Assembly (NCBI RefSeq): GCF_024655635.1 | Contig: NZ_JANLGI010000013.1 | Span: forward strand, 109,806 to 173,805 | Source of the DNA: Allobosea sp. 47.2.35 | GTDB lineage: Bacteria; Pseudomonadota; Alphaproteobacteria; Rhizobiales; Beijerinckiaceae | DNA length: 64,000 nt | Direction: 5' to 3' | Part shown: positions 35,173-46,000 of the stretch, one piece after another | Layout of the letters: each line of letters opens with the position of its first letter | Numbering within the stretch: position 1 is the stretch's first letter | Program-made: the position numbers and the translations under genes | Notes under the pieces: generated by a model | The model's input: the letters and a program-made list of their open reading frames with translations, nothing else | Database searches by the model: none | Told to the model about the DNA's origin: nothing

Positions 35173-36497
35173 GCGGTGTCCGCCGTGGCGATGGCGTGGA
35201 AGAACGAGCCGGTGACCAGCCCTCGGCGGCTGCCGGCGGGAACGGGAGCCGAGCCATGCGGATCGGTGACGACGGCGAAGGGAGGGTCCTCGCCTTGCGC
35301 GACGATGCTCGCGTAGTGGAATTCATGTCCGGTCAGCGCCGAGCCCGCTGGCCCGAGCGAGCCATCCGCCTCCAGGACGGCTCGACGGTAGCCGAGATTC
35401 ATCTTCCGCTTCGCGAAGGAGGTCTCGACCGAAAGCAGGCCGGCCATGGCATGGGCGACACCGTCGGCATCGGTCAGGCTACGGCCGAGCACCATGTAGC
35501 CGCCGCATTCGCCATGGACTGGCCGGGTCTCGACGAAAGAGCGGAGACCGTTCAGGAAGTGCCTCGCCGCAGCGATCGTGCCGGCATGCAATTCGGGGTA
35601 GCCGCCCGGCAGCCAGCAGGCGTCGCAACTTTCTGGAGGCGCCTCGTTTTCGAGGGGCGAGAACGGCACCAGTTCCGAGCCTGCCGCGCGCCAGCCCGCT
35701 TCGACATGCGGATAGATGAAGGAGAAGGCGGCATCGCGGGCGACTGCGATCCGCCGTCCGGGCGCCGGCAGGGGCGCGATGCCGTCAGCGGTCACACCCG
35801 GAAGCGACGTGGCCCCGGCAGCAGCCGCCACGGCATCGAGATCGACGGCTTTCGAGACAGCTTCCGCCAGCGCATCGAGCCGGGCATGAAGGTCGGCGGT
35901 CTCGCCGGCCTGGACCAGCCCGAGATGGCGCTCGGGCAGGATCAGGCTTGCCTCGCGCGGCAGCGCGCCCAGCACGGGCAGGCCGATCCGCTCCATGCCT
36001 TGCCGTACCAGGCGCTCGTGCCGGGCGCTTGCGACCTTGTTGAGGATCACGCCGGCGACGCGGATGCGCGGATCATAGAGTTTGCAGCCAAGCGCGACCG
36101 CCGCGACCGATTGCGCCGCGCCGGAGACGTCGATGACGAGCACGACCGGCCAGCCGGTCAGCGCGGCGATATCGGCGCTGGCGCCGGTATGCCCCTCGGA
36201 CCCCGGCACGGCATCGAACAGGCCCATCGAGCCCTCGGCGATGACGATATCGGCAGCATCAGACGCTTCGCTCGCGATCCGACCGAGCAGCCCGTCGGTC
36301 ATGGCGTAGCTGTCCAGATTGGCGCTGGGCGCCCCGGTCGCTGCGGCATGGAAGGCCGGGTCGATATAGTCCGGTCCGCATTTCAGTCCGCGCACGGTGA
36401 GGCCTCGGCGCGCCAAAGCGCGCTGCAGGCCAAGCGTAATCGTGGTCTTGCCGGAACCGGAGCGCGGTGCGGCGATGAGCAGTCCGCGCGCACTCAT
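35169..36497 (-). CDS. cobB: Hydrogenobyrinic acid a,c-diamide synthase CobB
   Basis: ATP- and glutamine-dependent amidotransferase of 442 aa acting on the a and c acetate side chains before cobalt insertion in the aerobic pathway. N-terminal dethiobiotin-synthetase-like domain with P-loop [10 protein letters not shown] and the substrate region [14 protein letters not shown]-terminal class-I glutaminase with nucleophile cysteine in [11 protein letters not shown] and the His of GSFFHA. Overlaps cobM by 4 bp upstream and bluB by 4 bp downstream. Confidence 0.95.
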   Translation of the reverse strand: MSARGLLIAAPRSGSGKTTITLGLQRALARRGLTVRGLKCGPDYIDPAFHAAATGAPSANLDSYAMTDGLLGRIASEASDAADIVIAEGSMGLFDAVPGSEGHTGASADIAALTGWPVVLVIDVSGAAQSVAAVALGCKLYDPRIRVAGVILNKVASARHERLVRQGMERIGLPVLGALPREASLILPERHLGLVQAGETADLHARLDALAEAVSKAVDLDAVAAAAGATSLPGVTADGIAPLPAPGRRIAVARDAAFSFIYPHVEAGWRAAGSELVPFSPLENEAPPESCDACWLPGGYPELHAGTIAAARHFLNGLRSFVETRPVHGECGGYMVLGRSLTDADGVAHAMAGLLSVETSFAKRKMNLGYRRAVLEADGSLGPAGSALTGHEFHYASIVAQGEDPPFAVVTDPHGSAPVPAGSRRGLVTGSFFHAIATADTA

Positions 36498-37258
36498 TGT
36501 CCGCCCCGCGGCCGGAAGCGGCGGTCGTAATCGATCGAATAGAGCGCGCTCTCGCTGAAGTCATCGGCCGCCAGCGCCGGACCGACGAGGATCAGCGCGG
36601 TGCGTTCGAGCGCGCTGGCGCGGACCTTCCCGACGATATCGGTGAGCCTGCCTTGCAGCACGGTCTCATCCGGCCATGTCGCGCGGAACACCACGGCGAC
36701 CGGGCAATCGGCGCCGTAGAACGGCGTCAGCTCCGCCACGACCTGCTCGACGACATGGATCGAGAGATGGATGGCCAGCGTCGCACCCGAGGCGGCGAAT
36801 GTCGCAAGTTTTTCCCTCTCGGGCATGGCTGAAGCGCGGCCGGAGGTGCGCGTCAGCACCAGCGATTGCGCGACGCCGGGCAAGGTGAGCTCGCGCCTCA
36901 GTACGGCGGCTGCGGCGGCGAAGGCCGGCACGCCCGGCGTCACCGTATAGGGAATGCCTGATCGGTCGAGCCGGCGCATCTGTTCACCGCAGGCGCTCCA
37001 GATCGAGAGGTCGCCGGAATGCAGCCGCGCCACATCCTGCCCGGTGCGGTGCGCGTCTTCCATCTCCGCGATGATGGCATCGAGATCGAGCGGGGCGGTG
37101 TCGACGATGCGCGCACCCGGCGGGCACCAGTCGAGCATCGCCTTCGGGATCAGCGATCCCGCATAGAGGCACACAGGCGAAGCCGCGATCAGGTCGCGTC
37201 CGCGCAGCGTGATGAGATCGGGCGCGCCGGGGCCGGCGCCGATGAAATGGATGGTCAT
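36494..37258 (-). CDS. cobM: Precorrin-4 C(11)-methyltransferase CobM
   Basis: SAM-dependent tetrapyrrole methylase of 254 aa. N-terminal loop [34 protein letters not shown], then [19 protein letters not shown] and [14 protein letters not shown], all canonical for CobM/CbiF. Four-base overlaps with cobE and cobB indicate translational coupling. Confidence 0.95.
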   Translation of the reverse strand: MTIHFIGAGPGAPDLITLRGRDLIAASPVCLYAGSLIPKAMLDWCPPGARIVDTAPLDLDAIIAEMEDAHRTGQDVARLHSGDLSIWSACGEQMRRLDRSGIPYTVTPGVPAFAAAAAVLRRELTLPGVAQSLVLTRTSGRASAMPEREKLATFAASGATLAIHLSIHVVEQVVAELTPFYGADCPVAVVFRATWPDETVLQGRLTDIVGKVRASALERTALILVGPALAADDFSESALYSIDYDRRFRPRGGQ

Positions 37259-37665
37259 GCGAGACTTCTGGCAAGCGCGCAGGTGACGCGCGCGGTCGCG
37301 ATGCGCGGCTGCACCAGCTCGCCGCCGGGCCCGGCCGCGGCCAGCGCTGCGGCTTCCGCCACCGAACCGACGCCGTAGAGCGAGGCGATCCGGGTTGAGC
37401 GCGTCGCGCAGGCGGCCTCGAAACCCTTCAACGCCTCGTCGGGGATGGCGACGAGTTCTGCCGCGCGTTCGGTCGCGGCCGCAATCATGCCGGCCTCCGC
37501 GACGCGGCTCGCCAACGTGGCAAAGCGCGGCGTTTGCGCACCGGTAAGCCCGGCGCTCGCCAGGGCATGATCAAGACAGGCGAGGATATCGGCGGCCTCC
37601 GTGCCGGGTCGGATGCCAATGCCGGCGATGAGGCGGCCCGTGCTCAAGGCTTCTCGACCCGCCAC
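37255..37665 (-). CDS. cobE: Cobalamin biosynthesis protein CobE (CbiG C-terminal-like)
   Basis: A 136-aa protein matching CobE/CbiG C-terminal domain: [23 protein letters not shown] near the start and [41 protein letters not shown] at the end. In aerobic producers CobE is required for B12 but its step is not firmly established. Its start lies 22 bp inside the end of cobL; it overlaps cobM by 4 bp. Confidence 0.9.
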   Translation of the reverse strand: MAGREALSTGRLIAGIGIRPGTEAADILACLDHALASAGLTGAQTPRFATLASRVAEAGMIAAATERAAELVAIPDEALKGFEAACATRSTRIASLYGVGSVAEAAALAAAGPGGELVQPRIATARVTCALARSLA

Positions 37666-38894
37666 TGCGTTACCGGCATCGCCGGGCGCCAGCCATGCTT
37701 GCCGCCGACGGGCGCCAGCCGGTCGATCGAGATGCGGCGCAGCGAACCGCCATGCTCGGCATGGAGGGCGGCGAGTTTGGCTTCGCCCTCGATCGTCACC
37801 ACATTGGCGACGAGCCGCCCGCCCGGTTTCAGCGCCACCCAGGCAGCATCGAACAGGCCTTCCTCGGTCAGCCCGCCACCGATGAACACCGCATCCGGCG
37901 CCTCGCGCCCGACGAAGCCGGCCGGGGCCTCACCGACCACCTCGACGGAGAGGCCGCCGAGCTCCAGCTTGTTGCGTCTGATCCGCTCGGCCCGTTCCGG
38001 TTTCGCCTCGAAGGCGATGGCCCGGTTCCGCAGATGGCGCTGGCACCATTCGACGGCGACCGAGCCCGAGCCCCCGCCGACATCCCAGAGCAGTTCGCCG
38101 CCGCGCGGCGCCAGCGCCGAGATCGTGATCGCGCGGATTTCCGACTTGGTGATCTGCCCGTCATGGGCGAACCACTCCTCGTCGAGCCCCGGCGCCAGCG
38201 GCAGGATGCGCGAGTCACGGGTCGCCGCGACCTCGACCGCGATCAGGTTGAGCGGCACGATATCGTCGAGCGCGAAAGCGTCGGCCCGGCACTCGCGGAT
38301 GCGCTCATGCGGCCCGCCGAGCGATTCCATCACCACGATCCGGCTTGCGCCCATGCCGCGCGCGGTCATGAGTTCGGCCACGGCGCGCGGCGTCGTCTCG
38401 TCCCAGGAGAGGGCGAGGATGCGAGCTTCCGGTTGGAGATGCGGCACGATCCGGTAGAGCGTGCGGCCATGCAGCGAGACCAGCGCGCATTCCTCCTGCG
38501 GCCAGCGCATCCGCGTGCAGGCCATCGAGAAGGAGGAGAGCTGCGGGATGATCCGCATCTCAGCGGCGGGGATTGCCCGGCTGATGCTGTTGCCGATGCC
38601 GTAGTGGAACGGGTCGCTGGTGGCGAGCACGCAGACCTTGCGGCCGCGCTCCTTGAGAATCTGGGGAAGCGCATTGCGGAAGGGCTGCGGCCAGGGCCTG
38701 AGTTCGCCCGGCACGGCGCCGACCAGCGCGATATGCCGTTCGCCACCGAAGACGATCTCGGCTTCGTTCAGAGCTGCCAGCGCCTCGCGGCACAGGCCAG
38801 CTGCCCCGTCCTCGCCGAGGCCGATCAGCGCCAGCCAGGGAGCCGGCGCCTCATGGCTCGACAGAACATCGGATTCACGCAAAACTGGCGACAT
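37644..38894 (-). CDS. cobL: Precorrin-6Y C5,15-methyltransferase (decarboxylating) CobL
   Basis: Bifunctional enzyme of 416 aa: the N-terminal CbiE-like tetrapyrrole methylase (WLALIGLGEDGAAGL) and the C-terminal CbiT-like methyltransferase/decarboxylase (ELLWDVGGGSGSVAVEWCQ) are fused in the usual order. I take ATG 38894, preceded on the minus strand by TGAGGA at good distance; a further ATG at 38906 has no ribosome site. With that choice the start codon shares CATG with the start of divergent cobK, leaving no spacer between them. Confidence 0.93.
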   Translation of the reverse strand: MSPVLRESDVLSSHEAPAPWLALIGLGEDGAAGLCREALAALNEAEIVFGGERHIALVGAVPGELRPWPQPFRNALPQILKERGRKVCVLATSDPFHYGIGNSISRAIPAAEMRIIPQLSSFSMACTRMRWPQEECALVSLHGRTLYRIVPHLQPEARILALSWDETTPRAVAELMTARGMGASRIVVMESLGGPHERIRECRADAFALDDIVPLNLIAVEVAATRDSRILPLAPGLDEEWFAHDGQITKSEIRAITISALAPRGGELLWDVGGGSGSVAVEWCQRHLRNRAIAFEAKPERAERIRRNKLELGGLSVEVVGEAPAGFVGREAPDAVFIGGGLTEEGLFDAAWVALKPGGRLVANVVTIEGEAKLAALHAEHGGSLRRISIDRLAPVGGKHGWRPAMPVTQWRVEKP

Positions 38895-39657
38895 GACCGT
38901 CCTCATCCTTGGCGGAACGAGCGAAGCTGCTGCGCTTGACCAGCACCTGGCTGATCAGGCTCCCGATATTCGCGCCATTATCTCGTTGGCGGGGCACACC
39001 GTCGATCCCCGCCCGAGCAATCTGCCGGTCCGCGTCGGCGGCTTCGGCGGCGTCGAGGGCTTGAGGCGTTATCTGGTCGAGGAAGGCATTGTCGCCGTCG
39101 TCGACGCGACCCATCCCTTCGCCGCGATCATGCCTTTCCATGCCGAGCATGCCTGCAAGGCCGAGGGCGTGCCGCTGCTCGCGATCCGCCGCGAGTCCTG
39201 GAAGCCGCGCGCCGGAGATCGCTGGAAATCCGTGCCCGACATCGAGGCGGCCGCGCAGGCGCTGGGCGACGAGCCGCGGCGCGTCTTCCTCACCGTCGGC
39301 CGGCTCGAACTGCCGGCCTTCGCGGATGCGCCCCAGCATCGCTATCTCGTGCGCGCCATCGAGCCGATCGGCGACCGTCTGCCCGTGCCGCATGTCGATG
39401 TCATCCAGCAGCGCGGCCCCTTCGATGCCGATGACGAGGAGGATCTGATGCGCCGCGAGGGCATCGAGATTCTCGTCAGCAAGAATTCCGGCGGGCCGGC
39501 GACGGTCGGCAAGCTCGTGGCGGCGCGCCGGCTGTCCCTGCCGGTGGTGATGGTGGAGCGCCCGCCCAAGCCTGCTGTCGAGACCGTCGATCATATCGAT
39601 CAGGTCCTGCCCTGGCTGGTGGCGCAGGGCATCTTCGCCACCGAGCGCGGCGTGTAG
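38893..39657 (+). CDS. cobK: Precorrin-6A reductase CobK
   Basis: NADPH-dependent reductase of 254 aa that reduces precorrin-6A to 6B. Features: MTVLILGGTSEAAALDQHLAD, RVGGFGGVEGLRRYLVEEGI, VVDATHPFAAIMPFHAEHA (conserved DATHP), VFLTVGRLELPAF and SKNSGGPATVGKLVAARRLSLPVVMVERP. It is the only plus-strand gene inside the minus-strand cob series. Its start codon interlocks with that of cobL, and its last 58 bp run under the 3' end of cobJ, so it is fully embedded and antisense to any read-through cob transcript. Confidence 0.95.
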   Translation: MTVLILGGTSEAAALDQHLADQAPDIRAIISLAGHTVDPRPSNLPVRVGGFGGVEGLRRYLVEEGIVAVVDATHPFAAIMPFHAEHACKAEGVPLLAIRRESWKPRAGDRWKSVPDIEAAAQALGDEPRRVFLTVGRLELPAFADAPQHRYLVRAIEPIGDRLPVPHVDVIQQRGPFDADDEEDLMRREGIEILVSKNSGGPATVGKLVAARRLSLPVVMVERPPKPAVETVDHIDQVLPWLVAQGIFATERGV

Positions 39658-40391
39658 ACGTAAGGCGCTGCGCCCTCGCGCGCGATCAGGCGCGTGCTCG
39701 ACGCGCCGATCATCACCAGCGTCGCCATGTCCGCCGTGCTCGCGGCTGTGACGGCCTCCGCCAGCGTCAGGATGCGCAGAATCTCGTCCGGCCGCCCGAC
39801 AGCGCGGGCGAAAAGCACCGGGGTCGCCGCGTCACGCTGTTCTGCCGCGAGTTCCAATGCCGCGCCGAGCTGCCAGGGCCGGGCCTTCGAGATCGGATTG
39901 TAGAGACAGATCACTAGGTCTGCGGCGAGCACCGCTTCGAGCCGCGCCGTCACGACATCCCAGGGCTTCAGGTTGTCCGAGAGCGAGATCGCGCAGAAAT
40001 CGCCGCCTAGCGGGGCGCCGGCCCGTGCCGCTGCTGCCAGCATCGCGGTGATGCCGGGCTCGACCGTGATCGTGATGGCCGGCCATTCCGCCGGCCCGGC
40101 CTCCAGCGCCTCGAACACCGCCGCCGCCATCGCGAAGACGCCGGGATCGCCGCCCGAGACCACCGCGACCGTCCGGCCCTCCGCCGCCAGTTGCAGGGCA
40201 TGGGAAGCCCGTTCGACCTCGACGCGATTGTCGGAAGCATGCTTGGTGAGCCCGGTCCGCTCCGGTACGCGGTCGACATAGGGGCCGTAGCCGACGATAT
40301 CGGTCGCGGCATCGAGCGCGGCCTGTGCGGCCGGCGTGATCCACTCCGCCGTGCCCGGGCCGAGCCCGACGATGGTGAGCGAGCCCGTCAC
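39600..40391 (-). CDS. cobJ: Precorrin-3B C(17)-methyltransferase CobJ
   Basis: SAM-dependent methylase of 263 aa that also drives ring contraction. Features: IVGLGPGTAEWITPAAQAALDAATDIVGYGPYVDRV, VSGGDPGVFAMAAAVFEALE and the CobJ-type GGDFCAISLSDNLKPWDVVTARLEA and CLYNPISKARPWQLG. The C-terminus extends past the usual TPR end by about 15 residues, and that extension creates the 58-bp overlap with convergent cobK. Overlaps cobI by 4 bp. Confidence 0.94.
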   Translation of the reverse strand: MTGSLTIVGLGPGTAEWITPAAQAALDAATDIVGYGPYVDRVPERTGLTKHASDNRVEVERASHALQLAAEGRTVAVVSGGDPGVFAMAAAVFEALEAGPAEWPAITITVEPGITAMLAAAARAGAPLGGDFCAISLSDNLKPWDVVTARLEAVLAADLVICLYNPISKARPWQLGAALELAAEQRDAATPVLFARAVGRPDEILRILTLAEAVTAASTADMATLVMIGASSTRLIAREGAAPYVYTPRSVAKMPCATSQGRT

Positions 40392-41128
40392 AGGCGCCGC
40401 CCCTCGCCTGGCACCAGCACCATCGCGAAATAGGGGGCCTCGTCATCGGCCTTGTCGGCGAGGCGCGCCACGACCTGCCGCGCCATCGTCGCGCGCTCGA
40501 CATAGATCGCGCGCCCTTCCAGCCCGGCGGCCACGAGCGCGCGGCGCACCTTCGGCAGGTTGCGGCCAAGCTTCATGATGACGGCGGCGTCGGTATCGGC
40601 AAGACGGCGCGCGAGTTCCGCCTCTGGCAAAGTGCCGGGCAGCACGGTCATGACATCGTCGCCCCAGGTGATCGGCGCTCCGGCTTCGCCCCAGGCGCCG
40701 GTCATCCCGGTGACGCCGGGCACGACCTCGGTCGGAAAGCGCTGCGAAAGCCGCCGCCACAGATGCATGAAGGAGCCGTAGAAGAACGGATCGCCGTCAC
40801 AGAGCACGGCAAGGGTCCGCCCAGCCTGCATCTCGATCGCGAGCCGTTCCGCCGCCTCCTCGTAGAACGCTGCGATCGGTCCGTCATAGTCGGGCTCGCC
40901 GACGCTGGCCTCGATCGTCACGGGAAAGGCGAGCTCGATCTCGCGGGCCGGATCGGGCGCGATGATCGCATCCGCCGTGCTGCGGGCGTTGCCGCGCCGG
41001 CCGCGCTTGCAGAAATGCACGAGGCGGTCGGCCGTTGTGATGATCTCCCGCGCCCTGACCGTCATCAGGTCCGGGGCGCCGGGCCCGAGGCCGACGCCGT
41101 AGAGCAGGGTCCTGTTCGTCCCGCTCAT
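40388..41128 (-). CDS. cobI: Precorrin-2 C(20)-methyltransferase CobI
   Basis: SAM-dependent methylase of 246 aa. It has YGVGLGPGAPDLMTVRAREII, CDGDPFFYGSFMHLWRRL and VVPGVTGMTGAWGEAGAPITWGDDVMTVLPGTL, typical of CobI/CbiL. Three bases separate it from cobH and it overlaps cobJ by 4 bp. Confidence 0.95.
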   Translation of the reverse strand: MSGTNRTLLYGVGLGPGAPDLMTVRAREIITTADRLVHFCKRGRRGNARSTADAIIAPDPAREIELAFPVTIEASVGEPDYDGPIAAFYEEAAERLAIEMQAGRTLAVLCDGDPFFYGSFMHLWRRLSQRFPTEVVPGVTGMTGAWGEAGAPITWGDDVMTVLPGTLPEAELARRLADTDAAVIMKLGRNLPKVRRALVAAGLEGRAIYVERATMARQVVARLADKADDEAPYFAMVLVPGEGRRL

Positions 41129-41131
41129 CGC

Positions 41132-41764
41132 TTATTCCTTGTCCTGCGCCAGCGCGTTGACCGCCGCCGCGGCCATGGCCGAGCCGCCGCGCCGCCCATG
41201 CACGACGACGAAGGGTAGGCGCCCGTCCTTAGCGAGCGCTTCCTTCGATTCGGCCGCGCCCACGAAGCCGACGGGGATGCCGATCACGGCAGCCGGCTTG
41301 GGCGCACCCGCATCGAGCATCTCGAGCAGGCGGAAAAGCGAGGTCGGCGCATTGCCGATCACGACGACGGCGCCGGTGAGGCGCGGTTTCCAAAGCTCCA
41401 TGGCGGCGGCGGAGCGTGTCGTGCCCATCTGCGCCGCCAGCGCCGGGACCTGCGGATCGTCCAGCGTGCAGAGAACCTCATTGTTTGCCGGCAAGCGGGC
41501 GCGCGTCACGCCGTTGGCGACCATCTTGGCGTCGCAGAGGATCGGCGCGCCAGCCTTGAGGGCGGCCTGCGCGGCCTCGGCGAATCCTGCGGACATCTCC
41601 ACATCCCTGGGCAGGTCGGTCATGCCGCAGGCATGGATCATGCGGACGACCACGCGCTCGGCCGCGCCGCTGAAGCGGGCGAGATCGGCCTCGGCGCGGA
41701 TGATGGCGAAGGAGCGCTCGTAGATCGCCGCGCCGTCCTGGATATAGTCGTATGCCTTGTTCAA
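41132..41764 (-). CDS. cobH: Precorrin-8X methylmutase CobH
   Basis: Enzyme of 210 aa that migrates the C-11 methyl to C-12 to form hydrogenobyrinate. The catalytic histidine is His44 in VVRMIHACGMTD; other conserved stretches are DAKMVANGVTRARLP, VIGNAPTSLFRLLEML and AVIGIPVGFVGAAESKEAL. Overlaps cobG by 4 bp. Confidence 0.96.
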   Translation of the reverse strand: MNKAYDYIQDGAAIYERSFAIIRAEADLARFSGAAERVVVRMIHACGMTDLPRDVEMSAGFAEAAQAALKAGAPILCDAKMVANGVTRARLPANNEVLCTLDDPQVPALAAQMGTTRSAAAMELWKPRLTGAVVVIGNAPTSLFRLLEMLDAGAPKPAAVIGIPVGFVGAAESKEALAKDGRLPFVVVHGRRGGSAMAAAAVNALAQDKE

Positions 41765-43041
41765 CCCTGCGATCCCGTCGAACGCGCGGCCTTCAGCCGG
41801 GCTTGAATATCCTGTCCGGGCTGCAATCGCGTGAGCAGCGCCGGAAGGTCAAGCGTCGCGACCGGCTTGTCCCGCGTCGTGCCGCTCATCACGACGTCAT
41901 AGCGCCCGTCACGCCCCACCAGCGTGAGATCCGCCGCGGCTGGATGGGCGCAGGCCTTGATGCAGCCGGAAACGTGCAGCGTCACGCCCTGCGCAAGCAG
42001 GTCGCCGGCAGCTTCGGCGAGCTTGGCGGCATCCGCCATGGTCGGCGCCTCGGCGCGCGAGCAGGCGGGACTGCCGGCGCAGGCCTGCACCGAAAGGCGT
42101 GGATCGTCGTCGCGCGTGATCAGCCCGAGATCGTCGGCCAGCGCCAGCAGGCTCTCGGCCTCGGTGCGGCCGAGATCGCGGAATGCCAGCCCGCGCCAGG
42201 GCGAGAGCCCGATCGCGGCCCGATCGAGCTCTGCGCCGAGCCTGTCGAGTGCTGTCGCATCGTAGCGCCCGAAGGGCAGGCCGATAAGTGGGGCGAAGCG
42301 ATCCTCGCCCCAGGCGAAGAGTCCCGCGCGCCGGGGAGCCGGGCGCAGGCCGGGAGCATCGGTGGCAGGCAGGTCGGTCAGCCCCGCGAGTTCATCGGGC
42401 GAAAGATCGCGCAGGCGGCGGATGCGATCGGGCGCGGCTTTGCGCAGGGCCGCGAAACGGCGCAGGGCGGTTTCGACTTCCGCAGCGGCTTCCGCTTCGG
42501 CAACCTGACTACGCCAGAGGCGATCTCCGAGGCAGAGGGCTGCGCGCCCGGCCGCGACGCCAACGAGGCGAATGTCGCAGGGAAATTCATCCAGCGCTTG
42601 CGCGCCGCCATCATCCACGACCACGCTGAGCTTGACCGGCAGGCCGGATACAGCGCGGGCGCGCTGCTCGATCTGCGCGGCCAGTGCGGCGGCGTCGATC
42701 AGGCCGGTCGGGTCCCGCCCAGCCAGCGGCGAGACCAGCGTCACGCGCTGCGGTCCGTCGCCTTCGTGCTCATCGACGAGATGTTCCGCCAGCAGGTGCT
42801 CGACCAGCACGGGATGGCTCTTGGACGTCACGCCGCGGAGCTGAAGATTAGCGCGGGCGGAAATCTCGATCAGTCCGTTGCCATGCGCGTCCGCCAGTGC
42901 CGCGATCCGCCGCAACTGCGCAGGTGTCAGCTGTGCACCGGGCGGATGCAGGCGCACCAGCCAGCCATCGCCAGTCTCCATCGGCCTGAGCGTGCTTGGG
43001 CACCAGCCTCGCCGCAGCGCTTCCTTGGGGAGGGCGCTCAT
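41761..43041 (-). CDS. cobG: Precorrin-3B synthase CobG
   Basis: Oxygen-dependent enzyme of 426 aa that makes precorrin-3B, diagnostic for the aerobic pathway. It belongs to the sulfite/nitrite reductase family: two ferredoxin-like halves (LVRLHPPGAQLTPAQLRRIAALAD; FAPLIGLPFGRYDATALDRL) and the Fe-S ligand pattern CAGSPACSRAEAP...VSGCIKACAHP. The start at 43041 (MSALPKEALRRGWCPSTLRP) gives an ATGA overlap with the cobN stop; the frame stays open to 43194 but that part is antisense-like sequence inside cobN. Confidence 0.94.
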   Translation of the reverse strand: MSALPKEALRRGWCPSTLRPMETGDGWLVRLHPPGAQLTPAQLRRIAALADAHGNGLIEISARANLQLRGVTSKSHPVLVEHLLAEHLVDEHEGDGPQRVTLVSPLAGRDPTGLIDAAALAAQIEQRARAVSGLPVKLSVVVDDGGAQALDEFPCDIRLVGVAAGRAALCLGDRLWRSQVAEAEAAAEVETALRRFAALRKAAPDRIRRLRDLSPDELAGLTDLPATDAPGLRPAPRRAGLFAWGEDRFAPLIGLPFGRYDATALDRLGAELDRAAIGLSPWRGLAFRDLGRTEAESLLALADDLGLITRDDDPRLSVQACAGSPACSRAEAPTMADAAKLAEAAGDLLAQGVTLHVSGCIKACAHPAAADLTLVGRDGRYDVVMSGTTRDKPVATLDLPALLTRLQPGQDIQARLKAARSTGSQG

Positions 43042-46000
43042 TCCGCCGCCTCCCGCGCCAGGAAGGCGCCGACCGAGTTGCGCCGGCTGTTCCAGAGCCC
43101 GCGCCGCGCTGCCTCGGCCAATCGCGAGCGGATCGAGGCGGCGGCCGGTGCGTTGGCGGTTTCGAGCGCGGACCAGACCTGCGGATCGGCGCAATAGGCC
43201 TGAAAAACGGCATCGAACAGCCCATCCGCGACGGCATCCGTGCTCGCCGCGAAGACGAAGAGCGTGTCGACGGCCTCGGCCAGTTCCGCCGCGCCGCGCC
43301 AGCCATGGGCGAGCTGACCGGCGATCCAGCGCGGGTGCGTGAGGCGGCCATGGACGATGCGGGCAATGTCCTCGGCCAACGTCCGGGCCTTCGGCGCTTC
43401 CGGGTTGGAGCTGTCGAGGCTGTAGAGCGCGGGATCGGCGCCGAGCGCCTTCGCCGCCGCCGCAAGCCCGCCGATCACGTCGGCCGCACTGCTGGCTTCG
43501 AGGATGTCGCGCCCGGCCGTGTCGCTGACATGGATGAAGGCATCGGAGGCGCGGATGCGCTCGGCGAAGCCGGCATCCGTGCTGCCCACGCCTTCCGGCC
43601 CGCCATAGGCATGATCGGAAGCGGCGAGATAGGCGGCGCCGAGTTCGGCGCGCTCCGTCCAGTCGCCGTCGAGCGCGCGATCGGCCATGGCAGCGCCATA
43701 GCGGCCGGGCGCGGCGCCGAAGATGCGCGCATTGTACTCGCCGCGGCGGCGGGCTGCGGCAGGCTCGTTCCAGTCGTCGGTCTCGTCCAGCGCCGCGACG
43801 GCGCGCGCCGCCTGGTCGAGCAAGGAGATCTGGCCGGGGAAAGTGTCTCGGAAGGTGCCGGAGATGCGCACGGTCACGTCGAGGCGCGGATAGGCGAGCT
43901 TTGGCTGCGGGACGATGCTGAAGCCGGTGACGCGGGTCGAGGCATTGTCCCAGATGGGCTCGACGCCCATCAGCGCCAGAGCATGGGCGATATCCTCGCC
44001 GCCCGAGCGCAGTGTCGGCGAGGCCCAGAGATCCATGACGATCCGGCGCGGATAGTCGCCATGGTCTTGCAGGTGGCGCGAGACCACCGCCTGCGCCGCC
44101 AACTTGCCGAGCCTTGCGGCTGCGCGCGTCGGGATCGCGCGCGGATCGAGGGTCGAGAGATTGCGCCCTGTCGGCAGCACATCAGGCCGCCCACGATGCG
44201 GCGAGCCGGCGGGGCCGGGCGGAACGAAACGGCCATCGAGGGCGGCGAGCAGGTTGTCGCGTTCGTTGCGGGCGGAGACCGCGTCGATCGCGGAACGGCC
44301 GAAGACATGCAGGCCGTCGCGGAAGGGCAGTTCGGCGATGTCGCAGAGATGCGCGTCGAGCCGCGTCAGCGCCTCGTTCATCTCGGTATCCTCTGCGACG
44401 CCGCAGGAGGCGGCGAGCCCGCTCGCCTCGGCCCGGGCCCGGATTTCGCTCGCGACGATGTCGGCGCGGCGCGGGTCGAGCACCTGCGCCTGCGAGAACT
44501 CTTCGACGAGGTCGCGCAGCAGGGCGGCTTCGCCGGCGGCTTCCGTCTCGGCGAGCGGCGGCGGCAGATGGCCGAGCGTGAGGGCCGAGAGCCGCCGCTT
44601 GGCCGGAGCGGCCTCGCCGGGATCGTCGACGACATAGGGATAGACCACCGGCAGCCCGCCGATGGCGAGCCGCGGCCAGCAACCGGTCGAGAGCGCAACC
44701 GCCTTGCCCGGCAGCCATTCCAACGTGCCATGGGTGCCGAGATGGATCAGCGCGTCGATGGATTCCGTCTGGCGCAGTGCGAGATAGAAGGCGAGATAGC
44801 CATGGCCTGGCGGCGCGTCGGGGTCGTGATAGCGTGCCTTGCGGTCGGGGGTCGCATCGCGTGCTGGCTGCAGGGCCACCGTCAGATGGCTATGGCGCAC
44901 GGCCCGGAAATGGAAGACGCCATCGCGGCAGGCGGGGTCTGCTTCGGGAGTGCCGTGGCTGGCGACGAGGGTTTCGCGGGCGGCGGCGGGGATCGTGGCG
45001 AGCCAGTCGCGATAGGCAGCGAGCGGGATGCTGAGGCTGAGCGAACCCGTCGTCAGGGCGGCCATGAGAGTCTGACTATCGGGCCGAGCCTCACCGACCT
45101 CATATCCCGCTCCAGCCAGCAATTCCCGGATCGCCGCCACGCTCGCCGGCGTGTCGAGCCCGACGGCGAAGCCGGCGCGTCCGCCGCGCGCGGGGTAGTC
45201 CGACATCACCAGCGCCAGCCGGCGCTCTGCCACAGGCTTTCGGGCCAGCGCGACCCAGCTTTCCGCCAGATCGGTGAGCGCGGCGATCCCCTCCGGATCG
45301 GGCACGAGCCGGCGGATGGACAGGCCGGTCGCCGGATCGGTCTGTTCCGCTTTGAAGGCGACGGGGACCGCGCCGATGCGCCCGTCGAACTCGGGCAGCG
45401 CCACCTGCATGGCGAGATCGGCGGCCGATAGCCCGCGCGGCGATGCCTCCCACGCCTCGCGGGGGCTGCCGACCGGCACCGCCTGCAGGATCGGGCAATC
45501 GGCGCCGTCGAGCAAGAAATCCGCACCTTCGCGGGCGGAGAAGGCGGTGGTGGTAATGATCAGCGCGGGCTTCCGGATCGCAATCAGCGCCGCGAGTTCG
45601 GCCGTGGTGGTGGGGTCCTTCAGGCTGGTCAGCGCGAGCGGCAAGGGCGCCAGGCCGCGTGCGGTCAGCGAGGAGGCGATCGCTTCGCCCATGGCGGTGT
45701 CGCCGGCCGCGACGCCGGAGCGATAGAGCAGGACCGGTACGAGCGCGTGATCGGGGGGCAGGGCGGCAAGCGCGGCGCGCCAAGGCAAGGGGCGGCCACC
45801 GGCGCCAAGCGCGAAGAAGGAAGGCAGCGGGACGGGAGCGATTTCAGTACTGTCCCGCTGACGCTGATCCGCCAGATATCCCTCGATCCGCCCCAGCAAC
45901 CGCCGCATATTCTCGGTGCCGCCGCCGACCCGGAAATAGGCCAGTAGCTCGACAGCGAACTCCGCCGGCACCGTCGCATGCTCGCCCAGCCTTGGATCGT

